A model generated the notes under the pieces. The model had not been told where the DNA came from. It ran no database searches and saw only the letters and a program-made list of their open reading frames with translations. Position numbers and translations under genes: made by a program. Shown piece by piece: positions 32,156 through 44,048 of a stretch of 64,000 bases of DNA; the first letter of the stretch is position 1; every line of letters starts with the position of its first letter. Source of the stretch: Diphasiastrum complanatum (taxonomy: Eukaryota > Streptophyta > Lycopodiopsida > Lycopodiales > Lycopodiaceae); the NCBI GenBank assembly GCA_029204225.1, contig CM055111.1, forward strand, positions 28,974,340-29,038,339, written 5' to 3'.

Positions 32156-35079
32156 TAAAAGTACGACCAACCAGCATGGAGTAGCTGAAAGACATTACCG
32201 GTAACTATGAAACAATGACGAATTGCTTTGGCTTTTTCATAACTTACTTTGGTGCATCTAATTGTAATTTGTAAGTGCTCAGCTAGTTGCTGGGATGCTC
32301 ACTAGTGCCTATTATTGCACATCAATATCTTGGCAATCGCCTAATTTTTTTGCTCTTTTCAGCTTTATGAGGGGCATAACAACCCACTTCTAAGTTCCTT
32401 TGTCTTTTACTTATTTGAGCAAAACATCAGCCCATAGTTTTTCTTTATTCTTTGCTCAAAATTGGCTTTACGAGTAGAGAACCTTTACAGTATATAGGTG
32501 TTTCCTAGGGGTTCTTATTAATCCTTCGTTGCATCTTTGATCTTATGTAACAGATGGGTTGAAAAGGTACAGTTATTGGAGTCCCAAGCTCAGATTTATT
32601 TGTATTTGACTTGAAAGAAGCGCGCTTCTTAAGGCACGGTGGGGACATTCTTCACAAAGTGTCGCAACTTTTCTAGATATCTCAGGAGTGCTTATTTTTC
32701 GGGCCTTAGGCATTTGGTGTAAATCCAATCTGTAAAAAGAAACACTGTTGCTGTGTCTGCTAAGCTTTTGTTCATAATGTATCTCATCCTGTACTAAGCT
32801 AAGAATTTTCATGTTTTAGTGGTACATGTTTCGTGAACCTTCATACATGTCCTTCCACTGGAGATTAATCCTGGGTCTCTGCAAGAAAACCAGCTATACC
32901 CATATGCAATATAATAATTTAGAACATTGAGATCCAAGCCTTATCTCTACTCCTACATATATGATAGAAGATGTTTACTCTTCCATCTGTACACTCAAAT
33001 CCAGTTTTCAGATCGTGTTTTGAAGTGCAGACTCCAGCATTTTGTGTTCAGATCCAATCTTTAATGTCAGCTATACAGCGCTTCAGGTGCAAAATTGATA
33101 CCACATGCAAATCTAAGCACAAACAGCCATGTCATGGTTTGCACTTCCAATGAAATACATCAAGTATGTCTTTGAGTTTCAAGAAAAAAGTATATAGATA
33201 TGAGCCAAAGCTATGTACACAATCATTGCTGTGAGTCTTGTCATTCAGATTTTCTTTTGAAATGGTTCATTTTTCAAGTTATAGCTCTTGGTGAACAAGC
33301 TGCAGCAAATCATGAAAGTTTTAACATTATAATATACACGCCAAGGCATTCATTTGCTTTTGTTTTGAGCTTGTATACGAGGATTGCCAATATTATCAAT
33401 GCCAATTTTCCAAGTTACGTATAGCCATCCTATGTTTGCCAAGAATTGTCATATCGAAAAGTCTCAAAGTGCAGGGTGCAACAAATTCTTTGACATATAT
33501 GTAGCAAATGTGGCAAGTTGTAGGGATTGTATAATAAGTACTTAGCATAGAATGCAATCTTATGGTAATTGAGGCCACTAACATGAAAATTTCAAATCAT
33601 GATACTTTGTGTGACCTAAAAGAATCTAAAGTGTTCAAAGGGAATATTGTGCAAGTTATTTCCAAGGTGTATAGATTCATTGGAGAGTCAACTCCACCAA
33701 ATTGTATGAGTTTGTGTATCATGTATTTTATGTTGGTCATTTAAGGACTTTGTAGAAGGAGATTTGATCTTGAAGGAGAATTTACAATCCCTACTATTGG
33801 AACTAGAGGAAATGTGGTGTTGTTTAAATTTTTTGGCCTAACTAAAAGTAAAATCATGAGGACAATTGGAGAGAGATGTGGAATCAAACTTGAATTTTCT
33901 TTTTGGTAAGAGAATTTTAAAAACAGGAAATGCTATATACATGCAATTCATTGCCAAGCCACTTTAGAAACCACCTCTTACTGTTGAAGCCATAGCAACC
34001 ACTTCTAGTAAAAAATCACATGCCTTTGACTTTATGTGTGCCACTCATGAAGATGAATGATTGGAAGTTGAAGCCTTAGCCAATTTGCTAACAATGTTAA
34101 GGAATTTGTTAAAACCATGCTATACAATTGGATCAATTCTTTTTCAAATGAAATTACTACCTAGGTGCCTATTGCAATACAATTATTTACAAAAATTAGG
34201 AATAACATGTGAAAGATGCAATTAGTGCACACCATTTTGCTTTTTGAATTTCTTGTTGTACATTGTAAGAGTAAATCTTATTACCCATGTTGCAATGGAT
34301 AGTTTAAATCATCAAGTAAAATCTTGCATAGCTTAATCATGAAAAATGTTGAAGTTAGTAAATTAGATTGAAAACATAGATTCCAAGTTGCCTTTTGGGC
34401 CTCTTCAACAATTTTACATGACACATTTCCTTCCAACTAGTTTTTCACCAAGACCCAATAATGCTACCACAATTGTGATTTTTGGTTTATGTATTAGCAT
34501 TCAAGAATGATTGGACAAATACAATCTTCAATAGACAATTAAACTTATTGCTAGGCCTATTCAAAACATGAATGATGGTTTTGCATGTTTAATTCTGAAA
34601 AAGAATTGTAGGAAAGCATGGCATGACCAAGTGATTCCAATTCTCTATCTTCTTGTTAATGACAATCGTATTCTTAATCCTATAAAAGTTGAACTTTTGA
34701 ATTCAATAGAAGCTTTCATTTTCAGCCTTTTAGTCAACACTTTTTTTTTTTTGAATTGGTTTGAAATAAAGGTTTTAAACAAATATTTCTTCGTGGTCTC
34801 GTTTAAATAAACATTTTAGAAAAATCTTTGAGGCTGGGAAGGAGGATTCCCTTGTCACCTATCATATTATATCATATCGTAGACAAATCAACACTATCTT
34901 GGTTACATAGATTTATTATTTTTCCACAATCATAATGATTCGTAAATAAGTTCAATAGTTTTTTTGGAATTTGTTAGCATCTTATTTTAGATTTCTTAAT
35001 GTCTTGCTATAAGCAATCTTTCGTGCAGTATATGTTAGCTAACTCACAAGCTAAGATCAATCAGATTCACTTGATCACC
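32156..35079. other. Intergenic, no gene recognised
   Basis: 2.9 kb downstream of SPC24. The first few hundred bases should hold its 3' UTR; no clear polyadenylation signal was chosen. The rest is AT-rich with short open frames (for example 34568-34810 on plus) that match no family I know. Part of 33560-34800 may be a decayed transposon, but no terminal repeats or catalytic motifs were found. Confidence 0.35.
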
Positions 35080-35554
35080 ATTGCTTGATCTTTTGATGAG
35101 GGTTGTCGAGGCTTCACCACCTTTCGTCACTTTTCTTTCTATAATAGGATCTCGTGACGATACTCAAATGTTGATAGCCTCTCCCTCGATGCGATGTTGC
35201 TTGCAAACATTTGAAAATTTTCATAACTATTCATTATCGTGTGAATTAGCTTCACGTCTCTTATAAGTTCACTAATTGCAGTGAACTAATCTCGCAATTC
35301 CTTGATTTGCGTGAAATGTGATCCTATTCTTTCATTTTGTTCCATGTGAACGCTTATGAATTTGGTCCTAAAAAACATCATTCATGAAGAATTTGCCATT
35401 GGGAACTCTGAGTGCCTCCCAAGCACCTCCTCACAGTCACAACTTTACTAATATTGGCAATGATGTACTACTTCATGGCAAAATTGATCAATAAGGCCTT
35501 TTGAGCCCTTTTGTCAAATGAGCGGATTTTAACGAGAGTTGTGTTTGGACATTG
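35080..35554 (-). pseudogene. Copia gag relic, downstream half
   Basis: Read on the minus strand from 35554: IRSFDKRAQKALLINFAMK, then FISVHMEQNERIGSHFTQIK and SELIRDVKLIHTIMNSYENF, the UBN2-type gag core, with stops and frame changes. Its N-terminal half lies at 41693-41822, on the far side of the 6.1-kb LTR element. The two halves join in frame across the insertion point. Confidence 0.6.
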
Positions 35555-35559
35555 TTCTA

Positions 35560-36000
35560 AGTTACGAATGGAGCCACAGCTGATCTAGAGCTAAGCTATG
35601 AAAGCATCACATAAGCAAGACTTAAGCTATGAAAGCAGCACATAAGCAAGACTTAGCTCTGGAAAGCAGGAAAGAGAGAGATTAAGGAGACTAAAGAGAG
35701 AGATCAATATAATCAGCTGAATAACAAATGACACAGTTTCCCTACTTATAGCCAAGAGGAAGCCCTAAAAGGAAGCTTTCGGTGGCTAGATCCCAACTGG
35801 GAGGGATAATAGTGCGCCCTCCAAGAAGACCCCACTCTCCAGTCATATGTCCAAATGGCCTAATAATGAATAATAAGGCCAAAGGCCAACCATATAGTCT
35901 AAGTGTCACTAATGAATAAAAAGGGCCCAAGGCCTGCTTATGCATAAAGTAAAGTAAGTGTAAATGGACGCGGCGAATGTTATGAGCCAAGTCCATAACT
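35560..36000 (-). repeat. 3' LTR of the inverted-pol element
   Basis: 441 bp, colinear with 41288-41687 in the same orientation. On the plus strand it starts AGTTACGAATGGAGCC and ends AAGTCCATAACT; in element orientation the ends are AGTTATGG and CGTAACT, matching inverted AGTTA/TAACT ends instead of TG/CA. Flanking TTCTA (35555-35559) and CTCTA (41688-41692) look like a 5-bp target duplication with one change. Several indels distinguish it from the other LTR, so the insertion is not recent. Confidence 0.8.
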
Positions 36001-36011
36001 CTCCCCGACAC
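36001..36011 (-). other. Polypurine tract of the inverted-pol element
   Basis: The minus strand reads GTGTCGGGGAG directly before the 3' LTR start AGTTATGG. This confirms that the element as a whole is oriented leftward. Confidence 0.5.
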
Positions 36012-39000
36012 AAAAAAAAAAAGACCCAACTGCCGAAAAAAAACTGGATCAAACACCTGGTGCATCAACAGTTGCCTGATTTACTTGAGATAGTTATTGA
36101 TCTACCTGAGCTCGTCATTGTATCCAATAGTGAGTCAGAGTCACATATACAGGTTCCTATTGATGTTGATTCACATATACAGGTTGCGGCTGATATGGTC
36201 CTTGATACTGATATAGCATGTTATGATACTATTGATGATGTTGTTCCATGCTTTGATATTGTTGTTGAGTAGTTTGATGCTACTCGTGTTCTTGAGCACC
36301 ATGCTATAGATGTTGCCGCCTATACTCCTTTGTCAATATTATTCATGGGTCTACAGTTTCAAATGCTTTGGCTACTCCAATTGATCTCCATATGGCATAC
36401 GGTAATACATTTCATGATGGTACTATTGTATACTCACTAGCTGATTTTGCTAATACCTGTCTAGATGAGTATGTGGTTCTTCTAGATGTCTATTTAGGCC
36501 AGAACTTATTAGTTGATGCTTCTGTTATTATGCCTACGTATGTTGTTCCATTTGTGGATCATATTATTCCATATGCGGGGCAAGAGTATAGTGGATACAA
36601 GCAGTACACATTCATTTATTAGCAGTTACATTTTCACCAGGATTCGTGCTACACCTGTTTCTGCTTTCCAGTCTCTTAGTGTTGAGGTTGCTCGTTCCCA
36701 GTCTTTTCTCAGTTCTCATATGATTCAGGGCTTGGATTATCGCATTGGTGATTTTTTTGGTCAGGCAGGATTCGACATCATTTCTCTGAAGCATTATGAC
36801 ATTATTTTTGGTGCAGACTGGTCCTCTTCACTTGGTACTGTTGTTGTGGATCTCTCTCAGCAGACACTTTCCTTTACTCATGCTGGTCAACATCATTCAC
36901 TTCCTAGTATTGATTCCCAGGGTGACTATCAGTTGGTTACCGGGAAAGAGTTTATGCATAGCCTGCCAAAGGCTCAGGATGCAGCTCTTCTTTCCATTCA
37001 GAGTACATCAGTTGCTGCTTCACTTTCACCATCCGTGGGTCCTCTTCCTCAGGTTGATGCTGCTCTAGATTTACAGGCTGTTGTTGTGTGCCTTGTGCCT
37101 ATATGCCTTGATTCACAGATATTGTATTCAATGGTCATTCCTGGTTTCATTGATATTCAGGCTGTATACCTTGGTGGTATTTCTACTATTGCTTTTGCGC
37201 ATACCTCAAATAGCCCTCCTGGTTCGGTGGTTGGTGCAGTATCTTCTCCATTGGTCTCTATATCTCCATCTCTTGAGTCCGTTATGGTCGATGTTCCTGC
37301 TGATTTCTATGGGGTTCTTCACGGGTCCACGTTTGATGGTTCCCTCACTATTGGTGATCAGGTTGTATCTTCTTTCGCTTTACTCCATGGATCTCTGCTT
37401 GAGGTTTGTGAACCGCCTTATGATATTTCTACGGTTCCTTACATGATTCATGCGCCTTTGGCCCTTACCGTTACACATTTTCCATTCGAGGATATTTGCC
37501 ATATGGTCACTATTACTTATCTAGGGTATTTATATGCTGGGATCTTTCTAGATGAGTTCAGTCTCCTTGTGTTTCTACATGTAGGTTTGCTGCAATCCAT
37601 GCCGATGCTATGAATATATGGCATTCTTGGTTATTACGTATAGCTTGGTTTCCATTTGGACCTGTTGATTGGTGTTGGTTTTTCTATATTATTGATTGCC
37701 TACGGTGCAGATATCTCTATGATTATGCATGTGGCTCTCTATTTGTTTCTTAAATTGTTGCTCATTGTTAGGCTTGGCATATCCCGCTGGCTTGGGTTAT
37801 TGCCTCCTTTCCAGCTACTATTTGTTCAGGTGATCTTCAGATTTTCCATCATTTCAGGTTGCTCCATATCGCTTGGTCTTCGATGCTGAGTTGCCACTTT
37901 GTTCTGGTTTTTCGAGAACATCAGAGTACCTTGAGAGAGTTCCTTCTGTTCTCTTGGATAGTTTTTGGGAATCTTGTCGCCATATACTTCATTATTGCTC
38001 ATATGTGCTTTGATACTCATCCCCAGCTACACGTGGATATTGATCCGATGCTTGCTACTGATGTTGGGGATCTTGTTCCTCGTTCCAATGCATTTCTTCT
38101 CTTCCTCACTTGTGCGCCTGGTGTGTTGGGATTACACTTGCGGCCAGTTCCGATCGGTCATCCGATTTCCATCCGTTTTTGGTGTATCCTATGATGGATT
38201 GGTATGTCCATATGAGGTCTTTCTGGATGAGTTTTTCGTCTACAGTTTTTCAGCTGAGGCCTCTACTATTTCTAGATTTGTTGCTATTGTTTTTATGCAT
38301 CATGTCTTTTTAGATGATGCATTGTTTTATTGGACCTTCTAGAGCTTTTGGCATGCTGCTCTTCTCATGATAGGGGCCTTGAAGGTACCGTGTGCCATTG
38401 CTACTTCTCATTCATGGGCCTTATGGATACCTTGGGCTTTTGACCATGCTGGTGCACATTTCTCCATTTTAGTTATCCTTTGTCAGGATGATCTCTTTAT
38501 GATCCATGTTTCCTGGCATATCGCTTGCTTTTCTATGCTATTACAGCGTGCCTGTCATCCAACTTATGTTCCTACTCTTTGGTGTTGGTCTTCCGATGCT
38601 GCTATCTTTTCTTGGGGCACCTATATCACTGAGTTTGCACAGATGGTTGATGGTTACGTGTATGATGCAGCTATTCACGATGAGTGTTCATCTCTTTTTC
38701 AGTATCCTTATTGGCTTCCCGTTGCTGATGCAGTTCTACCTTCTCGGGCTTTTTGGATACCTTGGTATGATGTCCCTATCTTTTGGGCTGATCCTCTACT
38801 ATCTTGGGCATTACAGATACCTTGGCATTCCTGGTCGCTGCTTGATCTTCTTCTGGTTCATTGGCATTCCTGGTTGTTCCATATTGCTTGGTTTCAGACG
38901 ACACAGCCGAGCTGTTCCCTTCATCGCCATGATGTTGATCCTGAGTTGTTCCCTTTCTTACCAGCTGCCATTCACCAGGTTCGCCTTCACCATAGTCGAT

Positions 39001-39180
39001 GCTGCCGGCAGATTCAGTTTTTGGTCTAGTTGGATGGTCGTCCTGTTGAGAAGGCCACATGAGAGCCTATGATGTTTTTTTATCATACACCATCACTTGC
39101 GGATTAGGATCGTGCTCTTGATGCACTTGTTGATTCCTCTACATCAGATGCTGCTCTAGCAAACTATTTGATATAGGATC
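36012..39180 (+). pseudogene. Inverted block: gypsy protease, Trp-rich segment, chromodomain-like end
   Basis: Lies inside a leftward LTR element but reads rightward. 36070-36272 is acidic (SNSESESHIQVPIDVDSH). 36570-36890 is a retropepsin: SIVDTSSTHSFISSYIF (DTG changed to DTS), RIGDFFGQAGFDII and KHYDIIFGADWSSSLGTV. The same frame runs to 37613. From there to 38930 shifting frames encode a Trp/His/Phe-rich series of imperfect repeats (IWHSWLLRIAWF, AWHIPLAWV, LLHIAWSS, HSWALWIPWAF, RAFWIPWYD, WALQIPWHSW, HWHSWLFHIAWFQ). 38990-39065 resembles a chromodomain C-terminal half (IQFLV, stop, LDGRPVEKAT). RT, RNase H and integrase motifs are absent. What the Trp-rich part is, I do not know. Confidence 0.55.
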
Positions 39181-40180
39181 ATGAAGGTCAGCGAACTCTG
39201 CAGACGTGTAACATCGGACAAAAGCAGGTCGAGGGGTCGGAGGACGAGGAGACGAAGGGACAATGCAAGGAGCTGGAACTGAAGGGGCAGGTGTAGGGGT
39301 GGACATAGCGGGAAAAAGATGAAGCAGAAGGACGGGGTCGGGAGAAGCAAGAAGGAAGGGTGTCGGAGTACTTGTGCTGTAAAGTACTGGCAAGAGACAT
39401 CGCCTCAACAAGTGTGGGAGGAAGGAAGAAACATCATAACGTAAGGCACCACAAAGCCCAGCAATATAACGATAAATAAGCTCAGTGGCCGGTAGAACTG
39501 TGAAAAGATAAAAAAGACTCCATAAACTTATCTGTATAAAAAGCAAGGTCACTGGTCTGAGTGAGACTACAGAATGTATCACATTGGCGGTCAAGCCACT
39601 AAGGATCAATCATAGAATGACGGAGGTGACGACGAAAGGTATGCCACATATGGAGCCCTTCCCGATCAAGATCAGCTCAATAAACTCGCCACCACGTGGC
39701 GACACATCCATCTAAGTGTAAAGCAGCCAATTGGATCTTCTGAGGATCAGTCTTAGGGTAGATCTGAAAATATGTGTCACGCTTAGCAAACCAATTCTCT
39801 AATAAGTTCCCGTCAGAGGAACCAGAATAGGTAGCAAGATGTACCCTATCACAAAAGTCTCGAGCAAAGTGTGGCTTAGGAATTGGGGGACGTGGAAAGA
39901 AACCAGGAGGTGGGTTAGGTGGAATGAACGGTCTACCACCAGGCTGACTAACAGAAGAAGATGGAAATCCAAATGGAAGGGGAGTCCCAAATGAAGGAAA
40001 GACATGAGCTTTTCCAGGACCATGAGGCTGTAAAGAATCAATATGTGACTGCATAGTAGCAAAGCCGGTCATAATTGTATCGAAGCGAAGAATAAGGCCA
40101 GAAAGGATATCATCCATGCGCCGAAACTGATTGGATAAGTTTTCTTGAACAGTTTCACTTGGGGTAGGTGAATGTGCCAT
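39139..40180 (-). pseudogene. Ty3/gypsy gag of the inverted-pol element
   Basis: ATG at 40180 on the minus strand (MAHSPTPSETVQENLSNQF). Residues 1-60 are helical (FRRMDDILSGLILRFDTIM); residues 60-110 are Pro/Gly-rich (FIPPNPPPGFFPRPPIPKP); then comes the gag core VHLATYSGSSDGNLLENWF, YPKTDPQKIQLAALHLDG and CVATWWRVY, where a stop occurs at 39677. In other frames the core continues (FLSFHSSTGH, then a Ser/Pro-rich linker to VRCYTSAEFADLHDP), ending at 39139 where a zinc knuckle would be expected but none is seen. It has the same orientation as the LTRs and primer site and is opposite to the protease. Confidence 0.75.
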
Positions 40181-40567
40181 AATGATAGTGGAAGGAATAG
40201 ACAAAAAATTGAGGGACCGGACTCTTATCGTCACCCCAAATTAGTCTATTAAAACCAATATTATCACAACTAAGAAAGAGCAGCAATCAGCAAATGGAAA
40301 AAGTGAAAATGAAGGCTGTAAAAATGCACTGAACAGCCAGGAGGGAAATGTCAAATTGGAATATCAAACGGAGTTGGAATTTCGTGAAATGTGGTTGAGG
40401 ATGAGCGCTAGAGAGCCTTTTGATAAACTGTGAAAGATGGCTAGAAACGGATAAAATAATAGACGAAAGTGACAAATTGGAAGGGTTGGGGCAACAATGA
40501 AAGGCTGCAGGATTTTGGCAATTTGGAATAGCAAACGATTACGGAATTGGGTGATTTTTGGATAAGA

Positions 40568-40729
<162 letters not shown>

Positions 40730-40812
40730 GAAGATCCAAGTTGAAAATGGGTGCTGGGCAGCAGCTAGTAACATCCACAAATGTCCTGCAACATGATCGA
40801 AAAACTGTTGAA

Positions 40813-41273
40813 AATGGTGATGAAGTAGGGCGTTGGACAGCCTCCAAACAATCAACAAAATGGACAGCAAATTGGTGGCGAAATCCATCAAAGATGGCAA
40901 GGTAGTAGGGCGCTGGATAGTAGCTACCAAAATCCGCACATAACTTGAAAAAAAAATGGAGAAAACTACTGAAAATGGTGATGAAGTAGGGCGTTGGACA
41001 GCCTCCAATCAAGCCACGAAATGGGTAGCAAATCGGTGGAGAAAATCAACGAAAGTGACAAGGTAGAAGGGCGCTGGCTAGCCTCTACTAAATCTAGAAA
41101 AACGATGGAAATCTGATGAAAAAATTGACGAAAGTGATGGGTTAGTAGGGCGCTGGATAGCCTCTACTAAATCTGAAAAACGATGGAAATTTGATGAAAA
41201 AATCGACGAAAGTGATGGGTTAGTAGGGCGCTGGACAACCTCTACTAAATCTGAAAAAGTAGTGCATAGGAAA
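40813..41273 (-). repeat. Tandem repeat, six units of about 75-83 bp, in element leader
   Basis: Units start at about 40813, 40891, 40974, 41056, 41135 and 41213, each with the core GTAGGGCGCTGGATAGCC (or GTTGGACAGCC) followed by an A-rich spacer ending in GACGAAAG or similar. The last three are most alike. The array lies between the primer site and gag, in the untranslated leader. Confidence 0.75.
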
Positions 41274-41287
41274 GTGCTCTGATACCA
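41274..41287 (-). other. Primer-binding site, tRNA-iMet type
   Basis: The minus strand reads TGGTATCAGAGCAC with no gap after the LTR end CGTAACT at 41288. Fixes the direction of the element as leftward. Confidence 0.8.
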
Positions 41288-41687
41288 AGTTACGAATGGA
41301 GCCACAACTGATCTAGGGCTAAGCTATGAAAGCATCACATAAGCAAGACTTAAGCTATGAAAGTAGCACATAAGCAAGACTTAGCCTTAGAAAGCAGGAA
41401 AGAGAGAGATTAAAGAGACTAAAGAGAGAGATCAATATCATCAGCTGAATAACAAATGACCCAGTTTCCCTACTTATAGCCAAGAGGAAGCCCTAAAAGG
41501 AAGCTTCCGGTGGCTAGGGCCCGACTGGGAGGCCCCCACTCTCCAGTCATATGCCCAAATGGCCTAATAATGAATAATAAGGCCAAAGGCCAACCATATA
41601 GTCACTAATGAATAAAAAGGGCCCAAGGCCTGCTTATGAAGTAAATGTAAATGGACGCGGCGAATGTTATGAGCCAAGTCCATAACT
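41288..41687 (-). repeat. 5' LTR of the inverted-pol element
   Basis: 400-bp partner of 35560-36000. It lacks a block of about 25 bp present there (around 35800-35830) and a few smaller pieces. Same AGTTA/TAACT end pattern. Followed on the right by CTCTA, the presumed target duplication. Confidence 0.8.
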
Positions 41688-41692
41688 CTCTA

Positions 41693-41822
41693 CCACAGTG
41701 ACAATGTCCCACAGCTCTTTATCCATTAAAATGCTCTTCATTTTGAAATTCCAAATGCTATAATTGGACACCTTATCCAATTTGTTGGCTTTTCCAAGCA
41801 TGAATTCTTCCAATCCAGCCAT
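41693..41822 (-). pseudogene. Copia gag relic, N-terminal part
   Basis: ATG at 41822 on the minus strand, then MAGLEEFMLGKANKLDKVSN and YSIWNFKMKSILMDKELWD, the characteristic start of a copia gag (K-L-D-x-x-N-Y-x-x-W-x-x-K-M-x-x-x-L). It stops at the LTR boundary and continues in frame at 35554. The 6.1-kb element inserted into this already resident copia copy. Confidence 0.75.
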
Positions 41823-43202
41823 TTTGCCAAAAATTGCTCCTTTGAAGCCTTACTGAGACTGAATGAAAGTCTTAGTTGCAAAAACAGTTGAAAAATGATT
41901 AAAAGACATGGTTTTTTTCAATGTTTTTGGTGTTATTCATAAAATCCATGGCTAATATTTTGTATGCACGTTTTTAGAGGTGTAATGATGTTGTCCTAAG
42001 GTCGTCATGAAGTTTGGTTAGGATTGGACACTATTAAGGGTCTCAAAAAGTCAAAAAATAGTGTATTTTTGAGTGATACCATTGTAAGGATCTCCAAGTG
42101 AAGATCTACCTAGATCCTGTTGCATGCAATCAAAAGGACACTTGGAAAGCCAAACCACCCAACCAACAGGAAACAGATAGTCAAATCCCTAACCACTTCA
42201 CCCCCGAGCCATGGTGACTGAATGCAAGAGAGGAGAGGATCTTGGCTCTTGTAAACATGAAAATGGAATGAGGAGTAGGGCAAGTTTCTACAAGATATAT
42301 AGGCCCCAAAAGTTGAGGAATATTCCCTATAGAATCCCCTATTCCAAGCCAAAAGCATTTGATCTCCTATTCTTGCACCAAAAGTAGTCAATTACCATGC
42401 AAAGGCTTCATAGGTCCAATTAGAGCACTTGGGCCCCCACAAGGTTATTAATTACATTTCTAGCCTAGTCCGGAATGACGTGGCGTAATTGATAATCTCG
42501 TACACTGGAGTACCGAATATCGAAGTCTAGGATTATGCCGAATCCTATACACATGACATGGACAATTGCAATCCCCTAGAACCCACCCGCCAAGGATTTC
42601 CCTAAACCGCCATCAAGGATAACAATCACTCCACTTTTTTTAGCTTCAAGCTTTAATGCATCTTTATATCACTTTGCTCTTTTCTTTTGAATGCCATCAA
42701 AGTAAGAATGATGTATGGGGTTGATTTTGCCCTCAACATATTGTTCAAAAGAGTGTAAGAGCGTGAGAATGAAATGTCTACTTGTATTGGTTATGTGTGT
42801 TTTGTACCAAAAGTAAGAGATGAGTGATTAGTGTTCTAGAACCATAGATTTCGTCAGAATCACCCATGATATGTTATACTACATAATGATGAACCATTGT
42901 CATCCATTTGTGATTTGGATAATATAGAGTGGTGAAGCATCCATTAGTGTTTGGTGTCATCATCAAGGATTGCTTATCTTCTAGAATCGATTACTGCAAA
43001 ACACAGACAAATACAAGCTTGCATGTATAATTTAGTTATGTAGAGCCTCAATTATACCACTGGTACCATATGTCAACACCGCTACCACATTCTACGATTC
43101 AACCCCATGCCCAAAGTAGCTCATACAACAAAAACTCAATAGATCTCGTTTAGGATGGTGACATAAACACTCAATGTCAGAACCAAAGTTCTCGACAAAG
43201 AG
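41823..43202. other. No gene recognised; probable copia upstream and decayed sequence
   Basis: Non-coding by inspection. The part next to 41822 should be the 5' leader of the copia gag relic. From about 43050 sequence resembling a copia RNase H C-terminus starts to appear. No RNA genes or clear terminal repeats seen. Confidence 0.35.
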
Positions 43203-43323
43203 GTAAACTTGCAGTATTGTGAAACGCAAGACATGACAACTGATATTTTTACTAAGGCACTAAGCTTGGATGTACACAAGAAGTTTTGTGCTTGACAAAC
43301 TCACTCCATAGGGGAGGGGGAGA
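43203..43323 (+). pseudogene. Copia RNase H C-terminus and polypurine tract
   Basis: Reads VNLQYCETQDMTTDIFTKAL then SLDVHKKFCA and a stop at 43293-43295, the final motif of copia Pol (Y-C-x-T-x-D-x-x-A-D-x-F-T-K-x-L). A purine run GGGGAGGGGGAGA at 43311-43323 follows, where a polypurine tract belongs. An LTR should start just after, but no other copy is available to show it. Confidence 0.7.
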
Positions 43324-43787
43324 CAAGTGCTTGACAATGCAATGACTTCCAAAAAATAGTTTCATATTGACAAATTAGAGTCAAAAGGAAAAACGTATGC
43401 ATGTTGTTTGATATTATCTAGCCTTCATCCGAGTGTCAAAACTAGCTTGTATGGCCCAATATGCGAGAAAACGCTATTTTATTTTTTCATGCATGAGGCA
43501 AAAATAGTCACTTGTTCTAAAAGCATTAAGAACCTTAACTTAGAAATCACCTACTATCTATCATAAAAATCTTTAAAAATTTAAATGTTTTCTTTTGAAA
43601 TGTAACTTTTTTACATACCTCCCTTTGAGAGTAACACAACAGACTCCCCTTTGAGAGTCAAGACCAATAAACAAGTGAATAAATAGATAAGTAGTTTGGG
43701 GTGGAGCTAACATGTTGGAGGTGTGTGGCAAGGGTAGTGTAAGCTTACACACCCCATCCCCTTCACCTTGTATGGGAACATTTGGAG
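43324..43787. other. Possible copia LTR remnant, no gene
   Basis: Follows the copia polypurine tract. AT-rich, with a small direct repeat of CCTTTGAGAGT around 43621-43658. Nothing else identified. Confidence 0.3.
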
Positions 43788-44048
43788 GAGGGGGCTTGAA
43801 CGTGGGGCCAAAGAAACTTTAGATGCCAAGCTAACCAATCGAACCAACTGAACAATGCTTCTTGGTTACCAAGGGGAGGCTCTAACCTGGGACCAAAGAA
43901 ACTTTAGATGCCAAGCTAACCAACTGAGCCAATCCCGTTGGGGTTGTATTTGAACGCGTAACGCGTCCTGGTCTCCAAGGGGGTTTTCTGAACATGGGAC
44001 AAAAGGAACTTTGGATGCCAAGCTAACCAGCTGACTCAACCCTGTTGG
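43788..44048 (-). repeat. Three tandem tRNA-like (SINE-type) units
   Basis: Copies at about 43788-43851, 43871-43941 and 43976-44048. On the minus strand each reads like the D-arm half of a tRNA (TGGCTCAGTTGGTTAGC in the middle copy, an A-box pattern), then a GGCATCTAAAGTTTCTTTGG-like middle, then a B-box-like GTTCAAGCCC (best in the first copy). They lack a foldable acceptor stem, so they look like pieces of a tRNA-derived SINE, not tRNA genes. Confidence 0.5.

Noticed and set aside
33560-34810. A host gene between SPC24 and the LTR element
   Set aside because: Short open frames with many stops, no splice-consistent chain and no family resemblance that I could defend.
36513-38342. Multi-membrane-protein-like frames (Leu/Phe-rich) at 36796-38342
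   Set aside because: Frames shifted from the protease/Trp-rich frame of the inverted block; the hydrophobicity comes from T-rich codon composition, with overlapping frames looking equally hydrophobic.
43788-44048. True tRNA genes
   Set aside because: A- and B-box-like words are present but no acceptor stem or anticodon arm could be folded; the B box is degenerate in two of three copies.
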